A DNA stretch of 64,000 nt from Paenibacillus_E qinlingensis_A (GTDB lineage Bacteria; Bacillota; Bacilli; Paenibacillales; NBRC-103111): assembly GCF_031455095.1 (NCBI RefSeq), contig NZ_JAVDSB010000002.1:372001-436000 (forward strand). The letters run 5' to 3'. The translations under genes and the position numbers were made by a program. Below the pieces are notes generated by a model. It was given only the letters and a program-made list of their open reading frames with translations, searched no databases and was not told the origin of the DNA. Of the stretch, positions 9,101-17,936 are shown piece after piece (position 1 is the stretch's first letter; every line of letters begins with the position of its first letter).

Positions 9101-11117
9101 TAAAAGTAGGTAAACTTACGTCGCCAATATAATGGTCAACGCTCGTCGTGTTTCTGGTAATTTGCTCAGGCGTCAAATCATCATACATAAAGATGAGGAT
9201 ATCCGCCAACCGTGCGGGAATACCAATATCCCAGTTCCACCAATTTCCAAATTCAATTCCTGTGCTTGTGTATAAATGATCCAATAGCCAATCTAAAGAT
9301 TGCACAATATCCGTCTTCAACGCAGGATTGTTATAGAGGGACGATCCCTTCGTCGCATAAGCCTGTGCCATCGTTTTCAGACGAGAATAGTGCTCAATGA
9401 CATAGCTTGAATCCGTAGCAGCAGGCACGAGATCCGACCATAACGTAGTCGTGGCCCCGCTCAACTGCAGGCTATCCCAGTATGTTTGTGCATTCGCTGC
9501 ATTGGCATCAATTCTACCTTTGATCTCGCTGTTCGTCGTATCCAAGGAATCCTTGCCTGTTATTGTTTCCTTCCAGCGAATCCTGATTTTATCGTATTCT
9601 AGCGGGTCAGCCAGCACGGGGGCTTTCACCTCAATCGTCGCCGATGCCACCTTAAGATTGGACGATGTTGCCGTAATCGTTGCTGTACCTACTTTCACAG
9701 CCGTTAATTTCCCATTCGTATCCACACGAATCACATTGGGGTTTGAGGATTGCCATGTTAATAGCTGATCGGTTGCGTTAGCTGGCGCTACCATGGCTTC
9801 CAATTGATTGGTCGTGTAGTTGGTCATGTCTAATGGGGCATTCGTAAAATTTACACTTGTAAGAGGGACATACGGCGTTACAGTTACTAGCGTTTGACTT
9901 GTAATCGCCCCGTTCAATTCAGAGACAGCGGTAATCGTCACAGGACCATGACCAATTCCGGTTACTACCCCATTCCTATCTACCGTTGCAATATTCGTAT
10001 CGGAAGAATGCCATACCAACTTCTTGTTCGTAGCATTATTCGGTTGGAACGTGACTGGGAGCGTAAGCGCTTTCCCTTCAACTAAAGAAGCTTCGCTCGG
10101 TAAGCTAATGTTCGTTAAAATAATGGGTCTGACGACCGTTATCGGAATGGTCTTCATATACGCACCTTCATACGTGGTAACCGTAACCGTCGTGTTTCCT
10201 TCATGTAAGGCTTGAACCAAACCATAAGTCACCGTTGCCACAGTTGGATCAGCCACCTGCCATATCAAGCGTTTGTCGGAGGCATCTGCTGGCAGGGCAG
10301 CTGCTGTGATTGTGGAATTAGCTGTCTCTGCTAATTCGAGTCCAGCAGGTGAGGCAGTTAGCCCTGTCACGGGTGCATAGTCAGATAGCTTCAAATCGTC
10401 CACATACCACTCGCCCTGAGTGCCACTTTTAGAATTATTATAGAGATAAATGTGCCTAATATTTAACCATGCGGCAGGCAGTGACGTTTCTCCAAGCCAT
10501 TGGTCATTTACAAAATAGGTTACTTTCCTAGCCGCATTATTTACAAAGAGTTTCACACGGTACCATGTATTCGCCTCATAATTAGCCAACGCTAGATTAT
10601 TGGCATCTCGTATTTTTCCTGTATTATCAAAATAAATGACATTGACATTCGTAGTAGCCGTAGCAGGAGCTGCTGCGTTCAGACTCCTGAATTGAATGTC
10701 TCTGCGATGCTGGGTGCTATTCATAAGGACCGTAGCTTCGAATACGAGATTTCCCATGATTCCGGTACTTCCTGCTGTTGTTCCTCCTAGATTGTTCCTT
10801 CCCGTATTCACGTTTGCCGTATTCGAAACTAGCTTAAGACTGTAATCATTGCGTGAGGGAGCTCTCTCCATGATGACATAGTCTGTACCTGCAGCTGAAT
10901 TATAAGTCCCCCAAGCGCCTCCAATGGTCCCGTTGTACGTTGTGCCATTGTAGATCTTCGTGTCTTTCACGGTCGTACTTTCATCATAATTCACACTCAC
11001 ATGCGTCGTCGCTGCTGCTTGACCAACTGGCATCCCGCCAACGCCTGGGAACCCAATCGAGAAGACAATGACAATAACTAGTACACAAACCAACCATTTT
11101 TTAACCGATACACGCAT
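6126..11117 (-). CDS. Secreted, S-layer-anchored PL8 polysaccharide lyase with LamG-like and Big_2 domains
   Basis: The 1663-residue protein carries the PL8 (hyaluronate/chondroitin/xanthan lyase) core, which cleaves uronic acid-containing chains by beta-elimination outside the cell. Order: signal peptide (1-35), LamG/concanavalin-like domain (40-250), three bacterial Ig-like Big_2 repeats (255-500), PL8 alpha-toroid (500-900), beta-sandwich region (900-1290), linker domain (1300-1480), three SLH domains (1482-1663). The expected catalytic set is present: Asn678 in VGANR, His728 and Tyr737 in FIQHGTIAYTGSYG, and an Arg in TRGRAIVR. The ATG at 11117 follows GGGGAGGT and lies 13 bases after the chondroitinase-like gene, so the two are one operon. 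The SLH domains should hold it on the cell wall. A glycosaminoglycan substrate is inferred from the neighbours. Confidence 0.92.
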   Translation of the reverse strand: MRVSVKKWLVCVLVIVIVFSIGFPGVGGMPVGQAAATTHVSVNYDESTTVKDTKIYNGTTYNGTIGGAWGTYNSAAGTDYVIMERAPSRNDYSLKLVSNTANVNTGRNNLGGTTAGSTGIMGNLVFEATVLMNSTQHRRDIQFRSLNAAAPATATTNVNVIYFDNTGKIRDANNLALANYEANTWYRVKLFVNNAARKVTYFVNDQWLGETSLPAAWLNIRHIYLYNNSKSGTQGEWYVDDLKLSDYAPVTGLTASPAGLELAETANSTITAAALPADASDKRLIWQVADPTVATVTYGLVQALHEGNTTVTVTTYEGAYMKTIPITVVRPIILTNISLPSEASLVEGKALTLPVTFQPNNATNKKLVWHSSDTNIATVDRNGVVTGIGHGPVTITAVSELNGAITSQTLVTVTPYVPLTSVNFTNAPLDMTNYTTNQLEAMVAPANATDQLLTWQSSNPNVIRVDTNGKLTAVKVGTATITATSSNLKVASATIEVKAPVLADPLEYDKIRIRWKETITGKDSLDTTNSEIKGRIDANAANAQTYWDSLQLSGATTTLWSDLVPAATDSSYVIEHYSRLKTMAQAYATKGSSLYNNPALKTDIVQSLDWLLDHLYTSTGIEFGNWWNWDIGIPARLADILIFMYDDLTPEQITRNTTSVDHYIGDVSLPTFTQVGANRSDIMLIETRLGLVEKNYDRLIKARDGLTPLFDYVTTGDGFYEDGSFIQHGTIAYTGSYGEVLINGMGNLLLLLNGSTWQPIVPGAENVYRWIQEGYAPVMYKGQILDMTRGRAIVRDTSDAYGSAKSILVGMSRIAQTASPDRAAALKSFIKYHFQFQMASGMTYYKLPLDLADTIKGWMEDPAIQPTADMQKHFELNAMARSVHIGDGYLFGVSKSSKRIATYELTNGENPKGWYTGDGMTYLYNNDLLQYTDQYWATINWYRLPGTTVVVRPRSSAIYQYGDGEATPANAWAGGAVLGKYGVTGMNLIQNGTQMKVNKSWFTFDNEIVAMGSELTSTDNKTVETIVEQRKLAKNNTNELYVNGELKSGFLGEETVEHPQWAHLQGNAAGADIGYVFPGTQPLKLMRAEQEGRYSDTNLSNPPESTVPTELLTNNFLTMWFDHGSNPNQASYEYAILPNASKAETSVYASSPDYTVLANSEDVQAVRENKLGLVGFNFWRDKVTTVDGLTVNSKASVLMQGNKHTGLYELAVADSTLENNGFIELELDKSAQSVISKDERIEIQQLSPKVKLKVNVQNTMGASQVISLQMVPVPDTTAPIGGPTDPEGETGAGTTSPEPHVHPDIVIVKDGKATVIMEPDKDTVSVPTEQIPNVPMEIHGEHAQMTLLPEVIKALIARVGGEVHQTTLEITSRPVTDIGITQAGTADPKARFILASQAIELDLSIRSDEGNTWSANKFHGGVEVVLPFDPTGKDPELLGVYSYNKASGKWKYVGGTIDLTSNEATFTPDQPGIYAVFEYDKKFEDMPDMDWALRAVQVLSAKHIIEGVTSSEFNPNGKTTRAQFTALLVRALNLQQQDEVTSVFDDVKPDAWYAQDVAAASQAGLVSGVTDQTFDPNAELTREQMAILFVRAYEYLHGTYASVQRKLDNYTDQSEISTWAVSDVNKAIDLGILSGTSNEIFSPTSAALRKETAKALYNFLMKP

Positions 11118-11130
11118 ACCTATACCTCCC

Positions 11131-14100
11131 CTATGGCTGCCCTTTCTGCAAAACAAACTCCCTCGGCATTGCGTTTTCACATTCAATTGCTACTACGGTA
11201 TAATCATCTCCATTTGCAGCGATTCGAGCACTCTCACAATCTCCTTTCAGCAACCAATGTCCTCTCAAAGTGAGCTGTATCGTGGACGGAATGCTTTCAG
11301 CATGGATCCAATCTCGGGAATACACGCTAACTTCCACTCGGTTGCCTTCCGCATCATATTGATCGGATTCAATGCCCTCATATAATCGCAAGTCAGGATC
11401 GACTGCGCTTATGATAAGTTCATCGTTAGCTTCCCGAATCATAATCATCGCTGGCGTATCGGTTTCGACAATCCACCCCGTATCTACGCTCGAATGGGCC
11501 TCGAACAACGCATAAGCGGTCGTTTGGTTCGCATGATCCTTCACGATATGTGCGTTGCGGTCTTTCTGCAATACGCAATAGGGCGCCGCTTCCAGGCTTT
11601 GCATGTGCTGGCTAAATGCTTCGATGCTATCGCGATCTGTTTTCACAAGTATCGTATATTCATAGCTGCCTTGTTTTGGCGCATCCCCATGTCCCAGCCA
11701 GGCTGTAGCAAAATCTCCCTGCGTATCTGCGTCGGCCGCTTGATGTTTGGAATGCTGAGTGTCCTTAGAAATGGACAGCGTTTGTCCCGCTGGGATATAG
11801 TAGCCATTCTCCAAGTGATCCAGCAGCCATACAGGTTCCTCCAACACTTGCTCATACGCATAGGGAAACTCATCAATTTGCGTTTGGTCATTGACCCAAA
11901 TCGGATTCCCCTGATCTGCGAGGTGATTCTGAAACAACGTCGTTTCCGTTGCATACACTGTGTTGCTATTCTCAATATCTGAACCCAGACAGATGACGCG
12001 ATTATCAAAAAAGAAGACCGATTTACGCGCACGATGGCTGCCTTCATATTTGGGATGCTCGTGCAGCTTCATCGCGAACATGCCGCTGCGTCCTTCCAGG
12101 TTCAAACCACCCGCATACGTTTCATCCGAAAGCAGCATTTCTTCAAAGCCACTGAATGTATCCACGTTTCGCACGTCTGAGCGCAGTTCTGGTATCGGTT
12201 TATGCACTGTCGTTGTTCCCGGCCAGCGGTTCCAATCCCAGCCATCATGATGATACCCGCTAGCCTCATTCGTAATCGGCTCGCCTTGACTCATAATTTG
12301 CACATGTCCATGGGAAATGTATCGACCATAGAGGTTCGCGCTGACATACGACTCGTTTGCCCACAAATAACGGCTGTGCCCCCTTGCTCCAACAAGCCAT
12401 GATCCTCTGCGATGGATCGCTAGCGCAGCAAAATTCATAGTCCAATGCCCGTTAGGATCCTCTTCGGGTGTAATCCCCTTCGCTAAGAACTGTTCAGCAA
12501 CTTCTGATTTCTCCTCGTGATGACGAAGTCGTAAATAAGCAGCCGCCACCTCTTGGTCAACCAATTGTAAGCCATCGGGAGTACCCGAGAGTGCCATATA
12601 TTTGAATGGCTCTACTTCCAATGCTCCTTTCCCCGTGGGATGGCGTGATGACAGACTCACCAGCCATTCGTACTTATTGCAGTACAATCGCATAGCTAGC
12701 AAAGCCTTTCGTACAGACTTGTGAGCGAGTCCATCTATTCGGTAGACCGTACCGCTAATCAGATAGACAACTGGCGTAACGCCTAAGAATCCGCCAATGG
12801 CATACGCGGGGTAATGGTTAACATGATGGTACGCAGATCCATCCAATTTGTAAGCCGACCTCAGTCCATGTGCGGGTAATAGCGATTGACTGAGCCATTC
12901 TCGAAACGCAGTCAGCTCACGTACTTTAAGGGGCGCGTCAGGCATGATGAGTAGACTTGCCAAGATACCTTGCAGTGTTGTGTTGAAAATATCGATATTT
13001 CCTTCAATTTCGTTCAATGGCGTATGAATGCGTCCTGCACCGCTATACCAATACATGGTATTCTGTGTTCGTTGGAGTCGCTCGGCTAGCTCCAGCTCAT
13101 CACGCATCAAGAAAACAGCTTGATAGAATGATCGGAAGTTGTAGCCAAAATGATGTACCGTTCCTTGTGAACTGCCATAGGCCCACCCTTGGTCATGCAG
13201 ATGATCCAACAAATCGATAAACATTACCTGTAGGTCATCTTTCCAACTTGGATCTTCGATGGAGCGGTAGCTCGTCGCAATATCCAGCATGAAATCGGTG
13301 TAAGCAGCAAGTTGTATACTGTTTGCCAAGGCTTTCAAGCGTTCCTTGTCCGCTTGTGGGTAATGATCAAAGAAAGGAAGCTCAATGGGCCTTCCAGTGA
13401 TGACATCACCCCGTCGTGAAATTCCATAGGACGAGAATGTCCCCTTCATTTGCAGGAAGTCTTCTTCAGCGACGATTCGAGCTTGAAAGATTAGCTCTTC
13501 TAACCGCTGACTCATTACCCCATGCGCCCATTGCTGCTCGGATGAGATCACATCGGGGATTCGATGCCTACGCTCTAGCTCCTCAAAAGCTAGCAAACTC
13601 AGCCAATGCGCATTCGCTTTCTGATCGGCCTCCAGATTAACAAACGGTACTTGCTTATCCCGTGTATGGAACCGTGGATCAATTGGCGTGTTCAGCATGA
13701 GCTGATTGATGTACAAAGTCCCCGTGCTTACTGTTTTCGGTGCGCGAATAGTCAACGTATCCATCTCGGGATGCGGAACCCCGCGCATATCGCGCTCATA
13801 CGCAACCCAAGCTGTTCGCCATCCCCGGAAATTAAGGTGAAACTCAAACTCACAATCGACCTCCTCTTGACGTCCCAATTGAAAGGTAAGCACATCGGCT
13901 AGGGGTTCATTGTTATAGATCCATACCACGAACGAATCGCGCTCCTGGCTGGTCGCCCCCTCTTGAAATGGACGATACTCAACACGCTCGGTCAATCTTA
14001 AGTAGGAATGGGAATGATACTTCCATTGCAGACTATGGCTACCGTATTTGTAATGTCGATCACTTATCGATAAGTCAGAATCTTCATCCCATCCGAGATG

Positions 14101-14136
14101 TTGCGGAATATCATGATCAAAAGAAAATATCTTCAT
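11131..14136 (-). CDS. Chondroitinase ABC-like PL8 lyase without signal peptide
   Basis: The 1001-residue enzyme resembles chondroitin sulfate ABC lyase I of Proteus along most of its length. The N-terminal sandwich domain (1-165) has SDRHYKYGSHSLQWKY, VVWIYNNEPLADVLTFQLG and GTLYINQLML. It is followed by the alpha-toroid (180-540) and the C-terminal beta-sandwich (550-1000). The motif AYHHVNHYPAY gives His438 and Tyr445, the expected catalytic pair spaced by seven. No signal peptide is visible (MKIFSFDHDIPQHL), so it probably acts in the cytoplasm on imported oligosaccharides, unlike the secreted Proteus enzyme. It follows the LplA gene and precedes the surface PL8 by 13 bases. Confidence 0.9.
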   Translation of the reverse strand: MKIFSFDHDIPQHLGWDEDSDLSISDRHYKYGSHSLQWKYHSHSYLRLTERVEYRPFQEGATSQERDSFVVWIYNNEPLADVLTFQLGRQEEVDCEFEFHLNFRGWRTAWVAYERDMRGVPHPEMDTLTIRAPKTVSTGTLYINQLMLNTPIDPRFHTRDKQVPFVNLEADQKANAHWLSLLAFEELERRHRIPDVISSEQQWAHGVMSQRLEELIFQARIVAEEDFLQMKGTFSSYGISRRGDVITGRPIELPFFDHYPQADKERLKALANSIQLAAYTDFMLDIATSYRSIEDPSWKDDLQVMFIDLLDHLHDQGWAYGSSQGTVHHFGYNFRSFYQAVFLMRDELELAERLQRTQNTMYWYSGAGRIHTPLNEIEGNIDIFNTTLQGILASLLIMPDAPLKVRELTAFREWLSQSLLPAHGLRSAYKLDGSAYHHVNHYPAYAIGGFLGVTPVVYLISGTVYRIDGLAHKSVRKALLAMRLYCNKYEWLVSLSSRHPTGKGALEVEPFKYMALSGTPDGLQLVDQEVAAAYLRLRHHEEKSEVAEQFLAKGITPEEDPNGHWTMNFAALAIHRRGSWLVGARGHSRYLWANESYVSANLYGRYISHGHVQIMSQGEPITNEASGYHHDGWDWNRWPGTTTVHKPIPELRSDVRNVDTFSGFEEMLLSDETYAGGLNLEGRSGMFAMKLHEHPKYEGSHRARKSVFFFDNRVICLGSDIENSNTVYATETTLFQNHLADQGNPIWVNDQTQIDEFPYAYEQVLEEPVWLLDHLENGYYIPAGQTLSISKDTQHSKHQAADADTQGDFATAWLGHGDAPKQGSYEYTILVKTDRDSIEAFSQHMQSLEAAPYCVLQKDRNAHIVKDHANQTTAYALFEAHSSVDTGWIVETDTPAMIMIREANDELIISAVDPDLRLYEGIESDQYDAEGNRVEVSVYSRDWIHAESIPSTIQLTLRGHWLLKGDCESARIAANGDDYTVVAIECENAMPREFVLQKGQP

Positions 14137-14155
14137 ATCTGCTCCCCTTGTTGTG

Positions 14156-14197
14156 CTTTGTAATGAGATCTTTGTAATGATGTCTTTGTAATGAGAA
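14156..14197 (-). repeat. Three tandem 14-bp repeats in the leader of the chondroitinase-like gene
   Basis: On the plus strand CTTTGTAATGA followed by three variable bases occurs at 14156, 14170 and 14184. On the mRNA these read as three copies of CATTACAAAG ending just before the ribosome binding site of the gene at 14136. The rest of 14137-14270 shows only a weak hairpin (14222-14238). Confidence 0.8.
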
Positions 14198-14270
14198 AAG
14201 AAAGACCATCCCTTCGTCCTTAGACTATGGAACAGTCTTCCCTGTCGTTGTTCAAGAGAAGCGACTGTCG

Positions 14271-15884
14271 TTATTTCGTAGCTTCATAACGGTCATAAAC
14301 GGTTTGATAAATTTTCATCATTTTATCAAGGCCCATTTCGTTCAGCTTCTTCACGTAGTCGTCCCACTCTTTATCAATACCGCCGGACATCATCCATTTC
14401 GCATACATTTTAGCAACATACGCATCTACATCCGTTAAATAACGAGAAATTTGATCATTTTCTTCTGCCGTGAAATAAGCTTTCGGGAACGCATCATTCA
14501 CAAGAAACGGCGCATACACGCTATCAATGTCAATTTTGGTCCGTTTACCGGATGATGGAGCAACAGCCATGTCAGCAATTGCTTTCGTGGTGGCCCATAC
14601 AGAGTACGCCGTAGGAGGAACTTGTTTGAAATCATCCTCATTCGCCCCTTGCGGAAGGTTCACAACATCATATTTGCCATCTGTACGTTCTTTCAAGCTT
14701 TGGCCACCAATGACACCTCTGCTTAACTGTAAGGAATTCTTCGCATCATACATGTTATCAATCCAGCGCATCGTTGCTTCTGGGTTCTTGTTTACATTTG
14801 TAATCGCGAAGGAACCTCGAAGAAGAATGCCTGCCGGATACTCCGCCCACACTTGCTTCTGACCATTTGGTCCTTTCAGTGGCGGCAGTGAGACGTAATC
14901 TTGATTGGCTGGATTCCAGTCAAAAGCAACACCGACAATCCCCTTTGCCGTTTTGGCATTAAATACCTTCGCATCCTGCGTGAAACTCTCCTGATCAATT
15001 AAGCCTTCGGTGATTAATTTGTTCACATACTGAATAGCTTCTTTGTATGCTGGCTGCACAGCTGTGTAAATCACTTTGTTATTCACAACGGACAAGTGAT
15101 TGTTACCGGATTTATGAACATCGCGATCGATTTGACCAAAAGCGCCGAATAACGAATTGATGTCGTTATTCCAATTTTGCAGGAAGGACATCGGGATTTG
15201 ATCTTTCTTGCTATTGCCGCCAATATCGTTCTCTTTGAACGCCTTCAACGTTTTATACAGTTCGTCGGTCGTCGTTGGCATCGGAAGCTTCAGTTCATCC
15301 AGCCACTTCTTGTTGATAAACATCGTTGACTTCGTTCTCGAATACGTTTCATCAATCGTCGGCAAGGCATAAATATGTCCGTCTGGCGCCGTCAATTGCT
15401 TTTTGTAAACGGGATTATCCTGCAGCAGCTTCTTCAAATTCGGTGCATAGGTATCGATATAACCTTCCAATGGGATGAGAATCCCTTGCGAGCCATATTT
15501 AACAACGTCGGTATCTTCGTTCAAAATACCATGTGCATAGAAAGCGTCAGGCAGCTCACCACCGGCGAATAACAGGTTTTTCTTTTCCTGCCAGCTGCTT
15601 GCCGGGGTAAGATTCCAATTAATATGGATGTTCGTTTTCGCTTCAATATCCTGAAAAAACTTATAATCATTCAAATCTTTCCCTGACGGTGGTTTGAAAG
15701 CTGCAATGTTTAATGTGAGCTTCTCTTTGGCAATGGGAAAATCGGTTGCGTTCAGATTACTTGGCACTTGCGACTTCGTCTGTTTCTCATCAACGGTTGC
15801 AGCTTGCTTGTCTCCACAGCCTGCTAGTCCAACAGCCAAACTTAATGTTAATGCAATTGTCCCTATTGATCCTTTACGATTCAT
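14271..15884 (-). CDS. LplA-type solute-binding lipoprotein of a sugar ABC importer
   Basis: The 537-residue protein has a lipoprotein signal peptide with lipobox VGLAGC, so it is anchored outside the membrane. The rest matches the large extracellular solute-binding family 1 proteins of the LplA/YtcQ type (KEKLTLNIAAFKPPSGKD...TNIHINWNL, then EKKNLLFAGGELPDAFY). It captures oligosaccharides for the LplB and LplC permeases encoded just upstream. The ATG at 15884 follows AGGTG; an earlier in-frame start at 15914 lacks a site. Its position before two lyases points to unsaturated uronic acid oligosaccharides as ligand. Confidence 0.9.
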   Translation of the reverse strand: MNRKGSIGTIALTLSLAVGLAGCGDKQAATVDEKQTKSQVPSNLNATDFPIAKEKLTLNIAAFKPPSGKDLNDYKFFQDIEAKTNIHINWNLTPASSWQEKKNLLFAGGELPDAFYAHGILNEDTDVVKYGSQGILIPLEGYIDTYAPNLKKLLQDNPVYKKQLTAPDGHIYALPTIDETYSRTKSTMFINKKWLDELKLPMPTTTDELYKTLKAFKENDIGGNSKKDQIPMSFLQNWNNDINSLFGAFGQIDRDVHKSGNNHLSVVNNKVIYTAVQPAYKEAIQYVNKLITEGLIDQESFTQDAKVFNAKTAKGIVGVAFDWNPANQDYVSLPPLKGPNGQKQVWAEYPAGILLRGSFAITNVNKNPEATMRWIDNMYDAKNSLQLSRGVIGGQSLKERTDGKYDVVNLPQGANEDDFKQVPPTAYSVWATTKAIADMAVAPSSGKRTKIDIDSVYAPFLVNDAFPKAYFTAEENDQISRYLTDVDAYVAKMYAKWMMSGGIDKEWDDYVKKLNEMGLDKMMKIYQTVYDRYEATK

Positions 15885-15917
15885 TGTGAGCACCTGTCCC
15901 TTCGAATAGTTCATCTC

Positions 15918-16802
15918 TTAACCTTTTAACGACCCCACTAACGCACCTTTAACAAAATATCTCTGAAGAAACGGGTACAAGATCATCATAGGTAAACTAG
16001 AGACAATGATAATGGCATATTTCATAAGTTCTAGCTTCTTCTGCTGCTCTTGTGAGCCGTCCATTAGATTCTGTAAATCAGAGCCTTCATTCATAATTAA
16101 AATGTTCCGTAAAATAATTTGCAGGGGCTGCAAGGCATTGCTTTTCAGATAGATCAACGCCTGGAAATAGGAATTCCAATGGCCTACGGCATAGAATAGC
16201 ACCATCACCGCCACAATCGGCATCGCCAGCGGTATTGCGATTTTCACAAAAAACTTCGTATTCGAGCAACCATCAATCATCGCCGATTCAAGCACCTCAG
16301 CAGGCACATTGGATTGAAAAAAGGTCCGGACAATGATGACATTAAACACGGAAACCGCATTGGGAAGGATCATCGCCCACGTTGTATTTAATAAACCGAG
16401 GTCTTTCACCAGCAGGTAAGTTGGGATCAGCCCGCCTCCAAAGAACATCGTAAACACAAGCAGGAACATAAATACATTGCGACCGACCAAATCGGATCTA
16501 GACAGCGCATAGCCAGCCATCACCGTCAGTACAACATTTAGTGTGGTACCAGTAACTGTATACCATAATGAATTTTTAAATCCCGTCCAGATAGTAGCAT
16601 CGGAGAATAGCCTTTTGTAGCCATCCCATGTCACTTGTTCAGGTAAAAACAACAGTTTACCGGAGTAAACCACGTCCGGATTGGTCACGGAAGCCGTTAC
16701 TACGAAATAAAGCGGATAGACAACAAGTAGGAGCAAGATGATGATCAACGAATAATTAATCACGTCGAACGTCCAATCCGCCTTATTTTTAGCCACCTTC
16801 AT
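15918..16802 (-). CDS. LplC/YtcP-type ABC permease
   Basis: The 294-residue membrane protein has about six transmembrane segments and the EAA loop that contacts the ATPase (EVLESAMIDGCSNTKFFVKI, residues about 180-200). The C-terminus FVKGALVGSLKG is typical of LplC-type carbohydrate permeases. The ATG at 16802 follows GGAGGG. It sits 18 bases after the LplB gene and 33 before the LplA gene, a standard LplB-LplC-LplA operon. The ATP-binding subunit is not encoded nearby. Confidence 0.92.
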   Translation of the reverse strand: MKVAKNKADWTFDVINYSLIIILLLLVVYPLYFVVTASVTNPDVVYSGKLLFLPEQVTWDGYKRLFSDATIWTGFKNSLWYTVTGTTLNVVLTVMAGYALSRSDLVGRNVFMFLLVFTMFFGGGLIPTYLLVKDLGLLNTTWAMILPNAVSVFNVIIVRTFFQSNVPAEVLESAMIDGCSNTKFFVKIAIPLAMPIVAVMVLFYAVGHWNSYFQALIYLKSNALQPLQIILRNILIMNEGSDLQNLMDGSQEQQKKLELMKYAIIIVSSLPMMILYPFLQRYFVKGALVGSLKG

Positions 16803-16820
16803 ACATTTCCCTCCTTTCTT

Positions 16821-17720
16821 TTACCAAAGGCTCGATTGTTTTAACGATTTGGCAATTTGGTTTACGCTCAACAATAAGATGAAGTTGATGACCGTATTAA
16901 ACAAACCAATTGCCGAAGAATAGCTGTACTGCGCTTGGACAAGTCCTGCTTTATACACGTACGTCTGGATTGTTTCCGAAGAATCGATATTTAATTGGTT
17001 TTGCATCAAATACACTTTCTCGAAACCCACGCTCATCATATGACCCATGTTCATAATCAGCATGATAATGACCGTCGGCAAGATTGCTGGGATATCAATG
17101 TGGAACACGCGCTGAAGCTTCGATGCTCCGTCAACCACCGCTGCCTCGTGATATTCCGGATTGACAGCCGTCAGTGCTGCCAGATAGATGATCGTTCCCC
17201 AGCCGATATTTTGCCAAATCCCAGAGAAAACGAACACCGTCTTAAACCATTCCGGACTGCCCATAAAGAAGATCGGTTCAATATGGAACATACCGAGCAG
17301 GCTATTCACTGCGCCTGTTTTGGGAGATAAGAGCAAATACACAATCCCGGCAACAACCACGGTGGAGATGAAATGCGGTGCATATGTAACCGTTTGCACG
17401 AAGCGTTTAAATCGCTCGTTGGTCAATTGATTAATCATTAACGCGAGAATGATCGGTGCAGGAAATGCCACGAGCAGTTCATATACACTAATCCCAAGCG
17501 TGTTTCTAATGATCGTTCCCAATTGATACGATTGAAAGAAGCGCTCGAAGTTATCCAAGCCCACCCACGGACTGCCCATAATTCCTTTAATGGGATTGAA
17601 GTTTTTGAATGCAATCTGCACACCGTACATCGGGATATAGTGAAAAATAATAAAGTAGGCCAACGTCGGCAGCAGAAGCAAATATAAATCGTAGTTACGT
17701 ACAATTCTTTTTACTAACAT
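16821..17720 (-). CDS. LplB-type ABC permease
   Basis: The 299-residue inner membrane protein begins with the hallmark LplB N-terminus (YLLLLPTLAYFIIFHYIPMYGVQIAFKNF) and has six transmembrane segments and an EAA loop (EYHEAAVVDGASKLQRVFHI). It pairs with the LplC-type permease to form the sugar channel. The ATG at 17720 follows GGAGGT. It is the first gene of the importer-lyase operon, and its promoter region (17721-17936) has a TATAAT -10 and a palindrome. Confidence 0.92.
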   Translation of the reverse strand: MLVKRIVRNYDLYLLLLPTLAYFIIFHYIPMYGVQIAFKNFNPIKGIMGSPWVGLDNFERFFQSYQLGTIIRNTLGISVYELLVAFPAPIILALMINQLTNERFKRFVQTVTYAPHFISTVVVAGIVYLLLSPKTGAVNSLLGMFHIEPIFFMGSPEWFKTVFVFSGIWQNIGWGTIIYLAALTAVNPEYHEAAVVDGASKLQRVFHIDIPAILPTVIIMLIMNMGHMMSVGFEKVYLMQNQLNIDSSETIQTYVYKAGLVQAQYSYSSAIGLFNTVINFILLLSVNQIAKSLKQSSLW

Positions 17721-17864
17721 GTTGGATTCACCTCCACGGCATCTGATTTCGTCTTGAAGTTATTGGCGTGTTCACTTGTGTGTATCCGCCTTCATAACGT
17801 CATTTAATCATCAGCATGGCCGTCGGTAAATAAGTGAGATCGGTAATCCGACTATGCGAAATCT

Positions 17865-17916
17865 ATTATAGGGCCTGATTGCCTCTTCCATGTGTCGAAT
17901 CTGAACCCCACACATG
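17865..17916 (-). promoter_or_regulatory. Promoter and palindromic operator candidate of the importer-lyase operon
   Basis: A perfect TATAAT -10 (17865-17870, minus strand) has no good -35 at 17 bases. Immediately upstream is the inverted repeat CATGTGT-N14-ACACATG (17889-17895 and 17910-17916). A missing -35 with an upstream palindrome suggests an activator-dependent promoter, probably served by the AraC sensor-regulator just upstream. Confidence 0.5.
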
Positions 17917-17936
17917 CGATTTCATGCAACAACCTC

